Below are positions 47,998 to 55,928 of a stretch of DNA of 64,000 nt, piece by piece. The stretch is from Bin87 sp026710825. GTDB lineage: Bacteria > Chloroflexota > Dehalococcoidia > Lucifugimonadales > UBA3495. Positions within the stretch are counted from its first letter, which is position 1. Every line of letters begins with the position of its first letter. The DNA lies in assembly GCA_965232815.1 (NCBI GenBank), contig OZ247427.1:1674001-1738000 (forward strand), in the 5' to 3' direction. Position numbers and translations under genes: made by a program. Under the pieces are notes generated by a model. It ran no database searches and was not told where the DNA came from. It worked only from the letters and a program-made list of their open reading frames with translations.

Positions 47998-49392
47998 ATG
48001 CTTGCGGCCACAAAATCTCTATACACTTCCAGCGTACTCAGACACGGCGTTGCCGCGGTGAAAGAGTATCCCTTCTCCCTACGGCGGACGCTGCTGGCGT
48101 TGGCGGTAGGACTGCTGGCAATCAGTGTGCTGGCGACGTTCAACTCGGTGTTCGCGCAGGGCGACGACGTTGCGTCGGCGGGCTACGTTGACAACGTGGT
48201 GCTGATCGTTGCGGCGGCGCTGGTGTTTTTCATGCAGGCCGGATTCGCGTTTCTGGGCGCGGGCCTGATTCGTTCCAAGAACACAACCAACTATCTGACC
48301 AAGTCCTTCATGGACTTTGCCATTGCGTCCCTGGGCTTCTGGGCGTTCGGTTTCGCGTTTATGACGGGATCGTCGGCCGGGCAGTTCATCGGCATGAGCA
48401 ACTTCTTCCTGGTGGAAGGCAACCACGTTGACTGGATGTTCCAGATGGTGTTCGCCGCCACGGCCGCGACCATTGTGGCCGGCGCGATGGCGGAGCGCAC
48501 CAAGCTGCAGACCTACCTGGCCTACAGCTTCATCGTTTCCGCGCTGATCTACCCCATCTACGGACACTGGGTCTGGGGCGACGGTTTCCTGGGCGCGATG
48601 GGAGCGCAGGACTATGCCGGTTCCGGCGTGGTGCACGCGGTGGGCGGCTTCGTGGCCCTGGCCGGCGCCTGGGTGGTCGGTCCGCGCATCGGCAAGTTCG
48701 TGAACGGCCGGGCGCAGGAACTGCCGGCGCACAGCACGCCGTTCGTGGTGATCGGCACGTTCATCCTGTTCTTCGGGTGGTTTGGGTTCAACATCAACAC
48801 CGGCGACAACATTGGCCTGAACGCGGTCAACACGCTGCTGGCCGGCGCGACCGGCGCGGTGGTGGCGTTGTACATTTCGCTGATTGCCAAGGGCAAGGCC
48901 GACATCCTGATCACCTGTAACGGCGCGTTGGCCGGACTGGTGGGAATCACGGCGCCGGTAGCGTTCGTGGACCCCTGGGCTGCCGTGGTCATCGGAGCCA
49001 TCGCAGCACCGATCATGTACTTCTCCGTGAAGTTCGTGGAGAACGTGCTGAAGGTTGACGACCCGGTGGGCGCGATCAGCGTGCACGGCGTAACGGGACT
49101 GTGGGGCCTGCTGGCCGTGGCGATATTCGCCAGCGGTGCGGACTCGGCGGTGGCCGGCGGGCTGCGGTCCGAGGGCACCGTGGGCCTGGTTGGCGGGAAC
49201 GCGGCGCTGCTGCTGCCGCAGATCCTCAGCATCATCGCGGTGGTGGTGTGGCCGCTGGCAACCGGTTTCGCGCTGTTCTTCCTGCTGAAGTTCACCATGG
49301 GAGTGAGGGTCAGCGAAGAGGAAGAGATCCAGGGTCTGGACATATCCGAGCACGGCATCCAGACGTATCCGGAATCGGCAGCGACGAGCTAG
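47998..49392 (+). CDS. amt: Ammonium transporter (Amt), long N-terminus
   Basis: A 464-residue ammonium channel/transporter of the Amt/MEP/Rh family in the cytoplasmic membrane. An N-terminal extension with a signal-like segment (L-A-L-A-V-G-L-L-A-I-S-V-L-A-T-F, ending V-F-A-Q-G) precedes the 11-span core. Family features are F-F-M-Q-A-G-F-A-F-L-G-A-G, M-D-F-A-I-A-S-L-G-F-W, Y-G-H-W-V-W-G, D-Y-A-G-S-G-V-V-H (first pore histidine), F-G-W-F-G-F-N and H-G-V-T-G-L-W-G (second pore histidine). GGAGGCAAAAGT precedes the ATG. It is likely induced by nitrogen limitation through the operator at 47832. Confidence 0.96.
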   Translation: MLAATKSLYTSSVLRHGVAAVKEYPFSLRRTLLALAVGLLAISVLATFNSVFAQGDDVASAGYVDNVVLIVAAALVFFMQAGFAFLGAGLIRSKNTTNYLTKSFMDFAIASLGFWAFGFAFMTGSSAGQFIGMSNFFLVEGNHVDWMFQMVFAATAATIVAGAMAERTKLQTYLAYSFIVSALIYPIYGHWVWGDGFLGAMGAQDYAGSGVVHAVGGFVALAGAWVVGPRIGKFVNGRAQELPAHSTPFVVIGTFILFFGWFGFNINTGDNIGLNAVNTLLAGATGAVVALYISLIAKGKADILITCNGALAGLVGITAPVAFVDPWAAVVIGAIAAPIMYFSVKFVENVLKVDDPVGAISVHGVTGLWGLLAVAIFASGADSAVAGGLRSEGTVGLVGGNAALLLPQILSIIAVVVWPLATGFALFFLLKFTMGVRVSEEEEIQGLDISEHGIQTYPESAATS

Positions 49393-49422
49393 TCCAAAAA
49401 CGACGACATCTTCTCTCCTCAT

Positions 49423-49466
49423 ATCGGGGGTCGAGGGTAGTGGCCACCCTCGGCCCCCGATTTTTC
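49423..49466 (+). terminator. Intrinsic terminator of the first amt
   Basis: Strong hairpin, ATCGGGGG and CGAGGGT pairing with ACCCTCG and CCCCCGAT, followed by TTTTT. It lies within the 342-bp gap 49393-49734, which otherwise holds the second operator and no gene. Confidence 0.88.
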
Positions 49467-49545
49467 GTGGGCCGGATTTTCCTGAACCGCATATGACTGA
49501 AACGCCCTGGTCACGGGCCCCGGGGAATCATAAGCGCCAACGCAT

Positions 49546-49583
49546 GTAACACCTTTGTAACAATTCCGTCATTAGTCCGTAAC
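49546..49583 (+). promoter_or_regulatory. GlnR-like operator array upstream of the second amt
   Basis: GTAAC (49546), GTAAC (49557), GTCAT (49568) and GTAAC (49579), each 11 bp apart. About 150 bp before the start codon. Confidence 0.62.
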
Positions 49584-49734
49584 ACCGGAAAATTAGAATC
49601 GTCCGATACTTTGCGCCTTTTCTGCTTGAGGTCAACACACCGGCGGCAGCACGGTCACTCGCCTGCGGGCAGGCTGCTGCGGTGAGAGCGGAAAGGATAC
49701 GGACGCAAACAACGGGAGTGAGGAGACGAGACAG

Positions 49735-50955
49735 ATGGAGTTCACTGAACTGGAGGTACTTTCCTTCCTGATATCGTCGGCGCTGGTGTTCATCATGATC
49801 CCCGGGTTGGCGCTTTTCTACGGAGGACTGGTACGCACCAAGAACGTTATTGGAACGATGATGCACTCGGTCGCCGCCATCGGGGTGGTGAGCATCGTCT
49901 GGGTGCTGTGGGGCTACAGCCTGGCCTTCGGCAACAGCGTGGGCGCGCTGGGATTCGTGGGCGACCTGACCAAGTTCGGAATGATAGGCGTGCTGCCGGA
50001 CGAGCAGGCGTTCATGGTGTTCCAGGGCATGTTTGCCATCATCACCGTGGCGCTGATCGCTGGCGGGTTCGCAGAACGGTTCAAGTTCTCGACGTACCTG
50101 GTGTTTGCCGCGCTGTGGGTGTCCATCGTGTACGCGCCGCTGTGCCACTGGGTTTGGGGCGGAGGCTGGCTGGGCAACCTGGGCAGCGTGCTTGGGATGA
50201 GCGAGTCGGGATTCGCGCTGGACTTCGCCGGAGGCACGGTGGTGCACATCGCATCCGGAACGGCGGCGCTGGCGGCGGCTTTCATCATTGGACGTCGCTC
50301 GGGTTTCGGCTCCATGGCGATGGTGCCGCACAATGTGCCGCTGGTGCTGTTGGGCGCGGGCCTGCTGTGGTTCGGCTGGTTCGGATTCAACGCCGGCAGC
50401 AGCTTCAACCTTTCCACGTATGACGCAGCCAATGCGTTCGTGGTTACCAACGTGGCGGCGGCCACTGCCATGTCGTCCTGGTCATTCGTATCGTGGTTCG
50501 TTACGCACCGTCCGTCGGCCAGCGGCGCGGCGGCCGGAGCCGTGGCCGGATTGGTGGCGATCACGCCGGCGGCCGGATTCGTGGGAGTGATGCCCGCCAT
50601 CATCATCGGGGCCGGAGCCGGAGCGGTGTGCTTCCTGGCCGTCGAACTGATTCACCGCCTGCGCATCGACGACTCGCTGGACGTGTTCGGCATCCACGGC
50701 GTCGGCGGGATGTGGGGCGCGCTGGCGACCGGCCTGTTTGTGGGCATCGGTTTCGGCGCGCTGGAAGCAGATGTCAGTCGGATCGAGCAGGTGCTGTACC
50801 AACTGATCGGCATCGGTGCAGCGTTCGCGTGGTCGTTCGTGGTGTCGAGCATCATCCTGCTGGCGCTCAAGTTCACCATCGGGCTGCGCGTCAACGATAC
50901 CGAAGAGGAAGTGGGTGTCGACCTCACCCAGCACGGTGAGGGGATGACCCAGTAG
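49735..50955 (+). CDS. amt: Ammonium transporter (Amt)
   Basis: A 406-residue Amt-family transporter without the N-terminal extension of its neighbour. Visible are F-I-M-I-P-G-L-A-L-F-Y-G-G-L-V-R-T-K-N (the classic Amt start), Y-A-P-L-C-H-W-V-W-G, D-F-A-G-G-T-V-V-H-I (pore histidine 1), L-W-F-G-W-F-G-F-N-A-G-S and V-F-G-I-H-G-V-G-G-M-W-G (pore histidine 2). The C-terminal cytoplasmic tail ends E-V-G-V-D-L-T-Q-H-G-E-G-M, close to that used for PII interaction in relatives. No glnK follows; the next ORF is the mini-GlnA at 51017. Confidence 0.97.
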   Translation: MEFTELEVLSFLISSALVFIMIPGLALFYGGLVRTKNVIGTMMHSVAAIGVVSIVWVLWGYSLAFGNSVGALGFVGDLTKFGMIGVLPDEQAFMVFQGMFAIITVALIAGGFAERFKFSTYLVFAALWVSIVYAPLCHWVWGGGWLGNLGSVLGMSESGFALDFAGGTVVHIASGTAALAAAFIIGRRSGFGSMAMVPHNVPLVLLGAGLLWFGWFGFNAGSSFNLSTYDAANAFVVTNVAAATAMSSWSFVSWFVTHRPSASGAAAGAVAGLVAITPAAGFVGVMPAIIIGAGAGAVCFLAVELIHRLRIDDSLDVFGIHGVGGMWGALATGLFVGIGFGALEADVSRIEQVLYQLIGIGAAFAWSFVVSSIILLALKFTIGLRVNDTEEEVGVDLTQHGEGMTQ

Positions 50956-51016
50956 CCGGAAACCAATCAAGCTGGCAGCGGCCCGCATGACCCGGGAACA
51001 CACGGAGGAAACGGAA

Positions 51017-51331
51017 GTGACGCCGGCCGAGGTCACCGAGTTTTGCATGTCAAACGACATTGACGTTACTGACCTCAGGTTCACGGATCTGCTGGGCACG
51101 CTGCAGCACCTGTATGAGACGTCGGCCGCCGACATGGCGATGATCCGGCAGGTTCCCGGATCGCCGGACGAGGCTCTGGCAGCTCTGGAGGGGGGCAACG
51201 AGTTCCTGATGTGGGACGGCGTGTTCACCGAAGACGTGATCGAGACCTGGCTGGAGTACAAGGCCAACGAGGTGGACGACCTGCGTCTGAGGCCGCATCC
51301 CATCGAGTGCTTCAAGCACTTTGACGCCTAG
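51017..51331 (+). CDS. Mini-glutamine synthetase: N- and C-terminal ends joined, catalytic core absent
   Basis: A 104-residue ORF from GTG 51017, with a strong CACGGAGGAAACGGA ribosome-binding site (an ATG at 50987 is in frame but poorer). Residues 1-31 match the start of type I GlnA: V-T-P-A-E-V-T-E-F, then V-T-D-L-R-F-T-D-L-L-G-T-L-Q-H. From residue 32 it matches the GlnA end: L-Y-E at the adenylylation-site tyrosine region (Y33), V-P-G-S-P-D-E-A-L-A-A-L-E, V-F-T-E-D-V-I-E-T-W and L-R-L-R-P-H-P. The roughly 350 residues with all catalytic motifs are precisely missing without a frameshift. It occupies the place glnK often has after amt. Decay product or small regulator; undecided. Confidence 0.75.
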   Translation: MTPAEVTEFCMSNDIDVTDLRFTDLLGTLQHLYETSAADMAMIRQVPGSPDEALAALEGGNEFLMWDGVFTEDVIETWLEYKANEVDDLRLRPHPIECFKHFDA

Positions 51332-51376
51332 CTCGATGCTACAATTGCCGGAGACGGCAGAGGTCGCAAACAAGGC

Positions 51377-51400
51377 AGGGGCGAATCAACATTCGCCCCT
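51377..51400. repeat. GGGGCGAAT palindrome
   Basis: Core GGGGCGAATCAACATTCGCC plus CC (51378-51399), between the mini-GlnA and hicB. Confidence 0.8.
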
Positions 51401-51455
51401 AGGCGTATCGGCGAGCCGCCCAAGCACGGCAGGAACAATCCGGAGGCGCAAGGCC

Positions 51456-51809
51456 ATGGCGAAGTACGAAGTGATCCTGGTCAAATACCCGGAGCTTGAA
51501 CCCCCCGACAACCTGTGGTGGACGGCGATTTGCCCGGCCATGCAGGGCTGTGTTTCCGACGGCCAAACCCGAGAAGAGGCGCTGATGATGATCGCCGACG
51601 CCATGGCGGGGCACCTGGAAGAGGAACCGGGGTGGATAGGCGTGGTTTATGACGAGGACCGTATCAGAGCCGAAAAAGAGACCACACTGTCCGAGTGCCG
51701 CGAAGAGGGAGGAGTGACCGAGATCCACTGGGTTGAACCCCGGTATATGACGGAAGAAGAAATCCGTAACAACCCTCGATTTGAAGGCATGGTATTCCCG
51801 GTAGCGTAA
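51456..51809 (+). CDS. hicB: HicB-like antitoxin
   Basis: A 117-residue HicB-family protein. ATG 51456 has CGGAGGCGCAAGG upstream; the longer open frame includes a palindrome. It has the HicB partial RNase H-like fold: Y-E-V-I-L-V-K-Y-P-E then W-W-T-A-I-C-P-A-M-Q-G-C-V-S-D-G-Q-T-R-E-E-A-L-M-M-I (residues 26-51). No C-terminal helix-turn-helix is visible; an acidic tail replaces it. It overlaps hicA by one base (TAATG), so the two are translationally coupled, with the antitoxin first. Confidence 0.85.
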   Translation: MAKYEVILVKYPELEPPDNLWWTAICPAMQGCVSDGQTREEALMMIADAMAGHLEEEPGWIGVVYDEDRIRAEKETTLSECREEGGVTEIHWVEPRYMTEEEIRNNPRFEGMVFPVA

Positions 51810-52066
51810 TGCCACCGTATTTCCGCAATTTGAGCGAGCGTGAAGTGGTAACCGCTTTCCTGAGACTCGGGTTCGAACGCGCAGGCCGAGGCCGAGGGCC
51901 GCACGAACGATATGTTCACGCAGGATTGGGTCTAACTGCACACATTCCCAGACACAGGGGCACTATCCCTCAGGGTACGGTATTGCGCATGGTCCGCCGG
52001 TCCGGCGTAACAGACGATGAGTTCCTGACGGCGCTGAACGGTGAAGTCCCGGAGCGTTTCAGATAG
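51809..52066 (+). CDS. hicA: HicA-like mRNA interferase toxin
   Basis: An 85-residue HicA toxin with a double-stranded RNA-binding-like fold. Family features are R-E-V-V-T-A-F-L-R-L-G-F, the active-site histidine in G-P-H-E-R-Y-V-H (near 31-38), I-P-R-H-R-G-T-I-P-Q-G-T and V-L-R-M-V-R-R-S-G-V-T-D-D-E-F. Slightly long for HicA but complete. Paired with the HicB gene that overlaps its start codon. Confidence 0.9.
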   Translation: MPPYFRNLSEREVVTAFLRLGFERAGRGRGPHERYVHAGLGLTAHIPRHRGTIPQGTVLRMVRRSGVTDDEFLTALNGEVPERFR

Positions 52067-52132
52067 AGCACCCTGTTTGTGTTATTGATTTTTGGTTAGA
52101 TTTGTAGAGGATTCGCAGCAGGAGATTTATTG

Positions 52133-53473
52133 ATGTTGACGGACCATCACTCTGCGGAGTGCGAGTATGTTTTGCGGAGCGCCCGCGACTTTGACGTGAA
52201 GTTCATCCGCCTGTGGTTCACGGACATCCTTGGGAACCTCAAGGGTTTCGCGATCACGGTGGATGACCTGGAAGATGCCCTGGAACTGGGGGTAGGATTC
52301 GACGGCGCGGCCATCGACGGCTTCACGACCGACGAGGAGAGCGATCTGCGCGCGTTTCCCGATCCGACCACGTTTTCGCTGCTGCCCTGGCGCCCGCGCC
52401 AGAACGCCGTGGCGCGCATCTTCTGCGACATACGGACGCCCCGCGGCGAGGCGTTCATCGGGGACCCGCGCCAGGTGCTCAAACGCAACCTGGAGCGTCT
52501 GGCCACCCTGGGATACATCTACTACGTCGGGCCGGAACTGGAATATTTCTACCTGCGCGACCCTGAATCGCCGGAACCCCTGGATACCTTCGGATACTAT
52601 GATCAACTGTCCTCGGGGCCCACGGCGGATCTGCGGCGGGATACGGTCCTGAACCTGGCGGAGATGGGGATACCGGTGAAGTATTCCCACCATGAGGGCG
52701 CGCGCAGCCAGCATGAGATCGACCTGCAATACACCGACGCATTGACCATGGCGGACAATGTGATGACGGCGCGGATTGTGATCAAAGAACTGGCGCAGCA
52801 GCAGGGCGTGTACGCATCCTTCATGCCCAAGCCATTCCGAATGGAAAACGGCAGCGGGATGCACACGCATCAATCGCTGTTTCGAGGAAACGTCAACGCG
52901 TTTTACGATAACGACGACGACCTGCACCTGTCGGAGACGGGCAAGCGTTTCATCGCGGGACTGCTGCGGCACTCGCCGGAGATAACGCTGGTTACCAACC
53001 AGTGGGTGAACTCATACAAGCGGCTGGTGCCCGGGTACGAAGCGCCGATACACGTGTCGTGGACGATGTCGAACCGGCTGGATCTGATCAGGGTGCCTTC
53101 CTACAAGACCGGCTACGATACGTCGCTGCGCGTGGAGTATCGCGCGCCCGATCCGGCGTGCAATCCGTACCTGGCGTTCAGCGCGCTGCTGGCGGCGGGA
53201 CTCAAGGGCATCGAGGAGGAGTATCCGCTGCCGTCGCCGGTAACGTCCGACGTATCTCGGATGGCTCCCGAGGAGCGGGACGCGCGGGGCATCTCCCGGC
53301 TTCCCACCAACCTGGGGGAGGCCATAGCGTTGGCCGAGGGAAGCGCGCTGTTGCGCGAAACGCTGGGCGAGTTCGTGCACGACACGCTGATCCGCAACAA
53401 GAAGAAGGAGTGGGAAGATTACAGTTCGGCCGTGACCGATTACGAAATATCACGCTATCTGCCGCTGCTATAG
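52133..53473 (+). CDS. glnA: Glutamine synthetase (type I-like)
   Basis: A 446-residue glutamine synthetase making glutamine from glutamate, ammonia and ATP. ATG 52133 (just after an in-frame TTG) lies about 8 nt from GGAG. Key parts are I-R-L-W-F-T-D-I-L-G-N-L-K, G-F-D-G-A-A-I-D-G-F (canonical F-D-G-S-S), Y-Y-V-G-P-E-L-E-Y-F (metal glutamates), H-H-E-G-A-R-S-Q-H-E, N-G-S-G-M-H-T-H-Q-S (ATP loop) and N-S-Y-K-R-L-V-P-G-Y-E-A-P. No adenylylation tyrosine motif is present; the size fits the Bacillus-like GSI-alpha group, regulated by feedback. No phased array is visible upstream of this gene. Confidence 0.94.
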   Translation: MLTDHHSAECEYVLRSARDFDVKFIRLWFTDILGNLKGFAITVDDLEDALELGVGFDGAAIDGFTTDEESDLRAFPDPTTFSLLPWRPRQNAVARIFCDIRTPRGEAFIGDPRQVLKRNLERLATLGYIYYVGPELEYFYLRDPESPEPLDTFGYYDQLSSGPTADLRRDTVLNLAEMGIPVKYSHHEGARSQHEIDLQYTDALTMADNVMTARIVIKELAQQQGVYASFMPKPFRMENGSGMHTHQSLFRGNVNAFYDNDDDLHLSETGKRFIAGLLRHSPEITLVTNQWVNSYKRLVPGYEAPIHVSWTMSNRLDLIRVPSYKTGYDTSLRVEYRAPDPACNPYLAFSALLAAGLKGIEEEYPLPSPVTSDVSRMAPEERDARGISRLPTNLGEAIALAEGSALLRETLGEFVHDTLIRNKKKEWEDYSSAVTDYEISRYLPLL

Positions 53474-53512
53474 TTTCACAGTTGACCACAACCGGATAAG
53501 GGGTGTGTAGTC

Positions 53513-54322
53513 ATGCAATTCTCAGGAAAACTGGTAATAATCGCTGCTCTGGCGGTGACGGTGCTGCTGATCAGCAACATCATTGCCGTCAAACCGGTAT
53601 CGCTTTTCGAGTTGCCATTCAACTTCATCGGCAGCAACCTGTTCGTGGTGTCGGCTGCCATCATCTGCTTCCCAATTGGCTACATCATCAGCGACATCCT
53701 GACCGAGGTATACGGGTTCCGCGTGGCGCGCGGCGTGATATGGCTGGGGTTCCTCTGCAATCTCCTGATGGTGTTCCTGTTCTGGGCGGGCGATTTGATT
53801 CCCGGCGCGGTGTTCTGGTCGAACGACCCGGTGACCATCACGGACGATGCCGGCAACGTGGTTGCGAACCTGCCCAGCGAACACGCCTTTGAAGCTATCC
53901 TGGGAGCGACCGGTTGGATACTCCTGGGCTCCTTCGTGGCATACATCGTGGGCGAGTTCACCAACGCCGTGGTCATGGTGCTGCTGAAGAACAAGACGCA
54001 GGGCCGGATGCTGTGGCTGCGGACCATATCTTCCACAGTGGTGGGACAGGGTATCGACTCGATACTGTTTTTCACCATCGCTTTCGGATTCTCGGGCCTG
54101 TGGATCGGCCCCGACGGTTCTTGGCTGCCCGTGTTCAACGCTGCGGTGTGCGCCTGGATCGCGAAGTCGGTTTATGAGGTCATCGCGACGCCTTTGACCT
54201 ACCTGGTGGTGGGATGGCTGAAGCGCACCGAGCGCATGGACGTGTACGACGCGCCCCGCTCGCTCAATCCGTTCGGCGTGTTCGGCGGCGCACCGGCCGG
54301 CGCGTCCACAAACCGCGCCTGA
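53513..54322 (+). CDS. yhhQ: Queuosine precursor transporter (YhhQ/QPTR family)
   Basis: A 269-residue inner-membrane protein with about seven hydrophobic segments, of the family importing queuosine precursors (preQ0/preQ1). Diagnostic segments are L-L-I-S-N-I-I-A-V-K-P, F-P-I-G-Y-I-I-S-D-I-L-T-E-V-Y-G (near 62-77), the transmembrane G-E-F-T-N-A-V-V-M, and R-T-I-S-S-T-V-V-G-Q-G-I-D-S-I-L-F. It is longer than the average family member because of an extra loop near residue 105-125. The organism may salvage rather than synthesise queuosine. A small cysteine-motif gene follows 18 bp downstream. Confidence 0.92.
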   Translation: MQFSGKLVIIAALAVTVLLISNIIAVKPVSLFELPFNFIGSNLFVVSAAIICFPIGYIISDILTEVYGFRVARGVIWLGFLCNLLMVFLFWAGDLIPGAVFWSNDPVTITDDAGNVVANLPSEHAFEAILGATGWILLGSFVAYIVGEFTNAVVMVLLKNKTQGRMLWLRTISSTVVGQGIDSILFFTIAFGFSGLWIGPDGSWLPVFNAAVCAWIAKSVYEVIATPLTYLVVGWLKRTERMDVYDAPRSLNPFGVFGGAPAGASTNRA

Positions 54323-54340
54323 GCATCAAGGCGGTCAGCC

Positions 54341-54547
54341 ATGGCAGATCCGAAATCTGGCGGAGAGCACGGGCATCACCATCAACACGATCATGGTGGG
54401 CCGGACAGCCCGCTGTCTGCCATCCGCAACCTGCGGGGGACCGGCCTGCCGTGGCGCAAGGTGCTGGCCATCGCCGCGTCGAACATGCGGCGCAAGATAG
54501 TCACGATGCACGGGTGCTGCGGGCACCCGGGTCAGCCGGGGTGTTGA
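54341..54547 (+). CDS. Small protein with histidine-rich start and CCGHPGQPGC tail
   Basis: A 68-residue protein. Residues 10-19 are histidine-rich (G-H-H-H-Q-H-D-H). The middle reads L-P-W-R-K-V-L-A-I-A-A-S-N-M-R-R-K-I-V-T-M, and it ends H-G-C-C-G-H-P-G-Q-P-G-C with three cysteines. This C-C-G-x-x-G-x-P-G-C ending resembles a short conserved protein I associate with Chloroflexi-type genomes, but I know no function. The cysteines and histidines could bind metal. It is the downstream gene of an operon with the queuosine-precursor transporter. Confidence 0.65.
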   Translation: MADPKSGGEHGHHHQHDHGGPDSPLSAIRNLRGTGLPWRKVLAIAASNMRRKIVTMHGCCGHPGQPGC

Positions 54548-54584
54548 CGGCGGTAGTGCGCGCCGGCGTGGCCGGCGAAGATGA

Positions 54585-54779
54585 CTACAGCGGGTCCCGG
54601 AACTGCGGAACGGTGAGGCCGGCCCTGGCAACCAAACGGCCCATCGTGTACCAGTTGATGGGGTTGTTACGGGGGATGACCAGATCTAACGTGCCGTTGG
54701 TCTTGATGACGTGTTTGCCTTCGCGTTCAACCCAGAATCCTATTTTTGCAAACGCGCGAATGGCGCGTTGGTGGTTCAC
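54585..54779 (-). CDS. hicA: HicA-type toxin (second HicBA system)
   Basis: A 64-residue HicA toxin. It has R-A-I-R-A-F-A-K-I-G-F-W-V-E-R-E-G-K-H-V-I-K (active-site histidine H23), L-V-I-P-R-N-N-P-I-N and L-V-A-R-A-G-L-T. The family D-G-R-x-x-T-V-P-x-H segment is replaced by N-P-I-N-W-Y-T-M, so it is divergent. It lies 18 bp downstream of its HicB. Confidence 0.85.
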   Translation of the reverse strand: MNHQRAIRAFAKIGFWVEREGKHVIKTNGTLDLVIPRNNPINWYTMGRLVARAGLTVPQFRDPL

Positions 54780-54797
54780 TGCGGGGCAGTCCGGCGC

Positions 54798-55052
54798 CTA
54801 AACAGCCACCGTCAGGTCAATCTCCACCTCGTGCCACTCGACGTGGCATCCCTCAGAATCCCCTGCCTCTATCAATTCCTTTTTGCGGTCGGCGGCTTTT
54901 TCCGCAAGGTAGTCCAAGTATTCGGCGATCGCGGCGCGTATGTTGTCCACTGCTTCGTCTCGGGTGGATCCCTGGGACCAGCAGGCCGGCAGGGCGGGAC
55001 AATGCGCGGCGTAACCCTCTTCTGATTTGATGAGCATCACTTCGTAACGCAT
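54798..55052 (-). CDS. hicB: HicB-type antitoxin (second HicBA system)
   Basis: An 84-residue HicB protein from ATG 55052 with GGGAGGATTT upstream. It shows M-R-Y-E-V-M-L-I-K-S-E-E-G-Y-A-A-H-C-P-A-L-P-A-C-W-S-Q-G, then R-D-E-A-V-D-N-I-R-A-A-I-A-E-Y-L. This is the usual HicB fold without a helix-turn-helix. The order antitoxin-toxin is the same as at 51456-52066, but the proteins of the two systems are clearly different in sequence. Confidence 0.88.
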   Translation of the reverse strand: MRYEVMLIKSEEGYAAHCPALPACWSQGSTRDEAVDNIRAAIAEYLDYLAEKAADRKKELIEAGDSEGCHVEWHEVEIDLTVAV

Positions 55053-55203
55053 AAATCCTCCCATTACGGAACTGTGTCTTGCCCGGCGAGGCACGAGCCA
55101 ACTCCAGCATAACTCTCAACAACGTGAAAAAGAATTCACCCTCAGGCGGTGTGTTACGATTGGCCTATACCTCCGCCGCCACCGAACCGAAGGAGAAGCC
55201 CTG

Positions 55204-55911
55204 ATGCAAGCCGAACAACGACGGGTGGCCAACGACGGCCTGCACTACCTGGTGATATTCCCCGACGATTACGACGCGGAGGAAACCTACCCGCTGGTGG
55301 TGATGCTGCACGGCTTTGGGGCCAACATGCAGGATCTGGCCGGGTTGGCGCCGTCCATCAACCGCAAGGGCTACGTGTACGCGTGTCCCAACGCGCCCAT
55401 ACCGTTCGAGTTGGCTCCCGGGATGGTCGGGTACGGATGGCATCCGCCACGGGGTCAGGCCACGGACGAGCATTTCGAGCAAGCCGAGGCGTTTCTGGAT
55501 GCGTTTTTCGACGAGGTATTGACGGAGTTTAGCGCAGGCGACGGCAAAGCGGTGCTGCTGGGGTTCTCGCAGGGCGGCGGGATGACCTACCGGATGGGCC
55601 TGGGGAGCCCCGACCGGTTCGCAGCGCTGGTGGCCCTCAGCGCGTCGCTGCCGGACCCGGAGGTGCTGCGGCCGCGGCTGCCGGACCATCGCGACCAGCC
55701 GGTGTTCGTGGCGCACGGCCTGCATGATCAGATGGTGTCGATGGACAGCGCGCGCAGGACGCGGGAGTTCCTGGACGCGGAGAATTACAACCTGTCATAT
55801 CACGAGTACAACATGGGCCACGAGATACCCGTGGAGGTGCTGCGGGACATGGTGCCGTGGGTGGAGGCGATAGTGCCGCCGCTGGTGCCCGAAACCGACC
55901 GAGTTTACTAA
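55204..55911 (+). CDS. Alpha/beta hydrolase (carboxylesterase/phospholipase-like)
   Basis: A 235-residue alpha/beta hydrolase related to phospholipase/carboxylesterase. The oxyanion region is M-L-H-G-F-G-A-N (near 34-41), the nucleophile serine is in L-G-F-S-Q-G-G-G (near 121), the acid is in H-G-L-H-D-Q-M-V (near 175) and the base is in N-M-G-H-E-I (near 202). Size and order match carboxylesterase YpfH-type proteins. GAAGGAGAAGCCCTG precedes ATG 55204. Substrate unknown. Confidence 0.92.
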   Translation: MQAEQRRVANDGLHYLVIFPDDYDAEETYPLVVMLHGFGANMQDLAGLAPSINRKGYVYACPNAPIPFELAPGMVGYGWHPPRGQATDEHFEQAEAFLDAFFDEVLTEFSAGDGKAVLLGFSQGGGMTYRMGLGSPDRFAALVALSASLPDPEVLRPRLPDHRDQPVFVAHGLHDQMVSMDSARRTREFLDAENYNLSYHEYNMGHEIPVEVLRDMVPWVEAIVPPLVPETDRVY

Positions 55912-55928
55912 GCGAGGAACGCATTACT

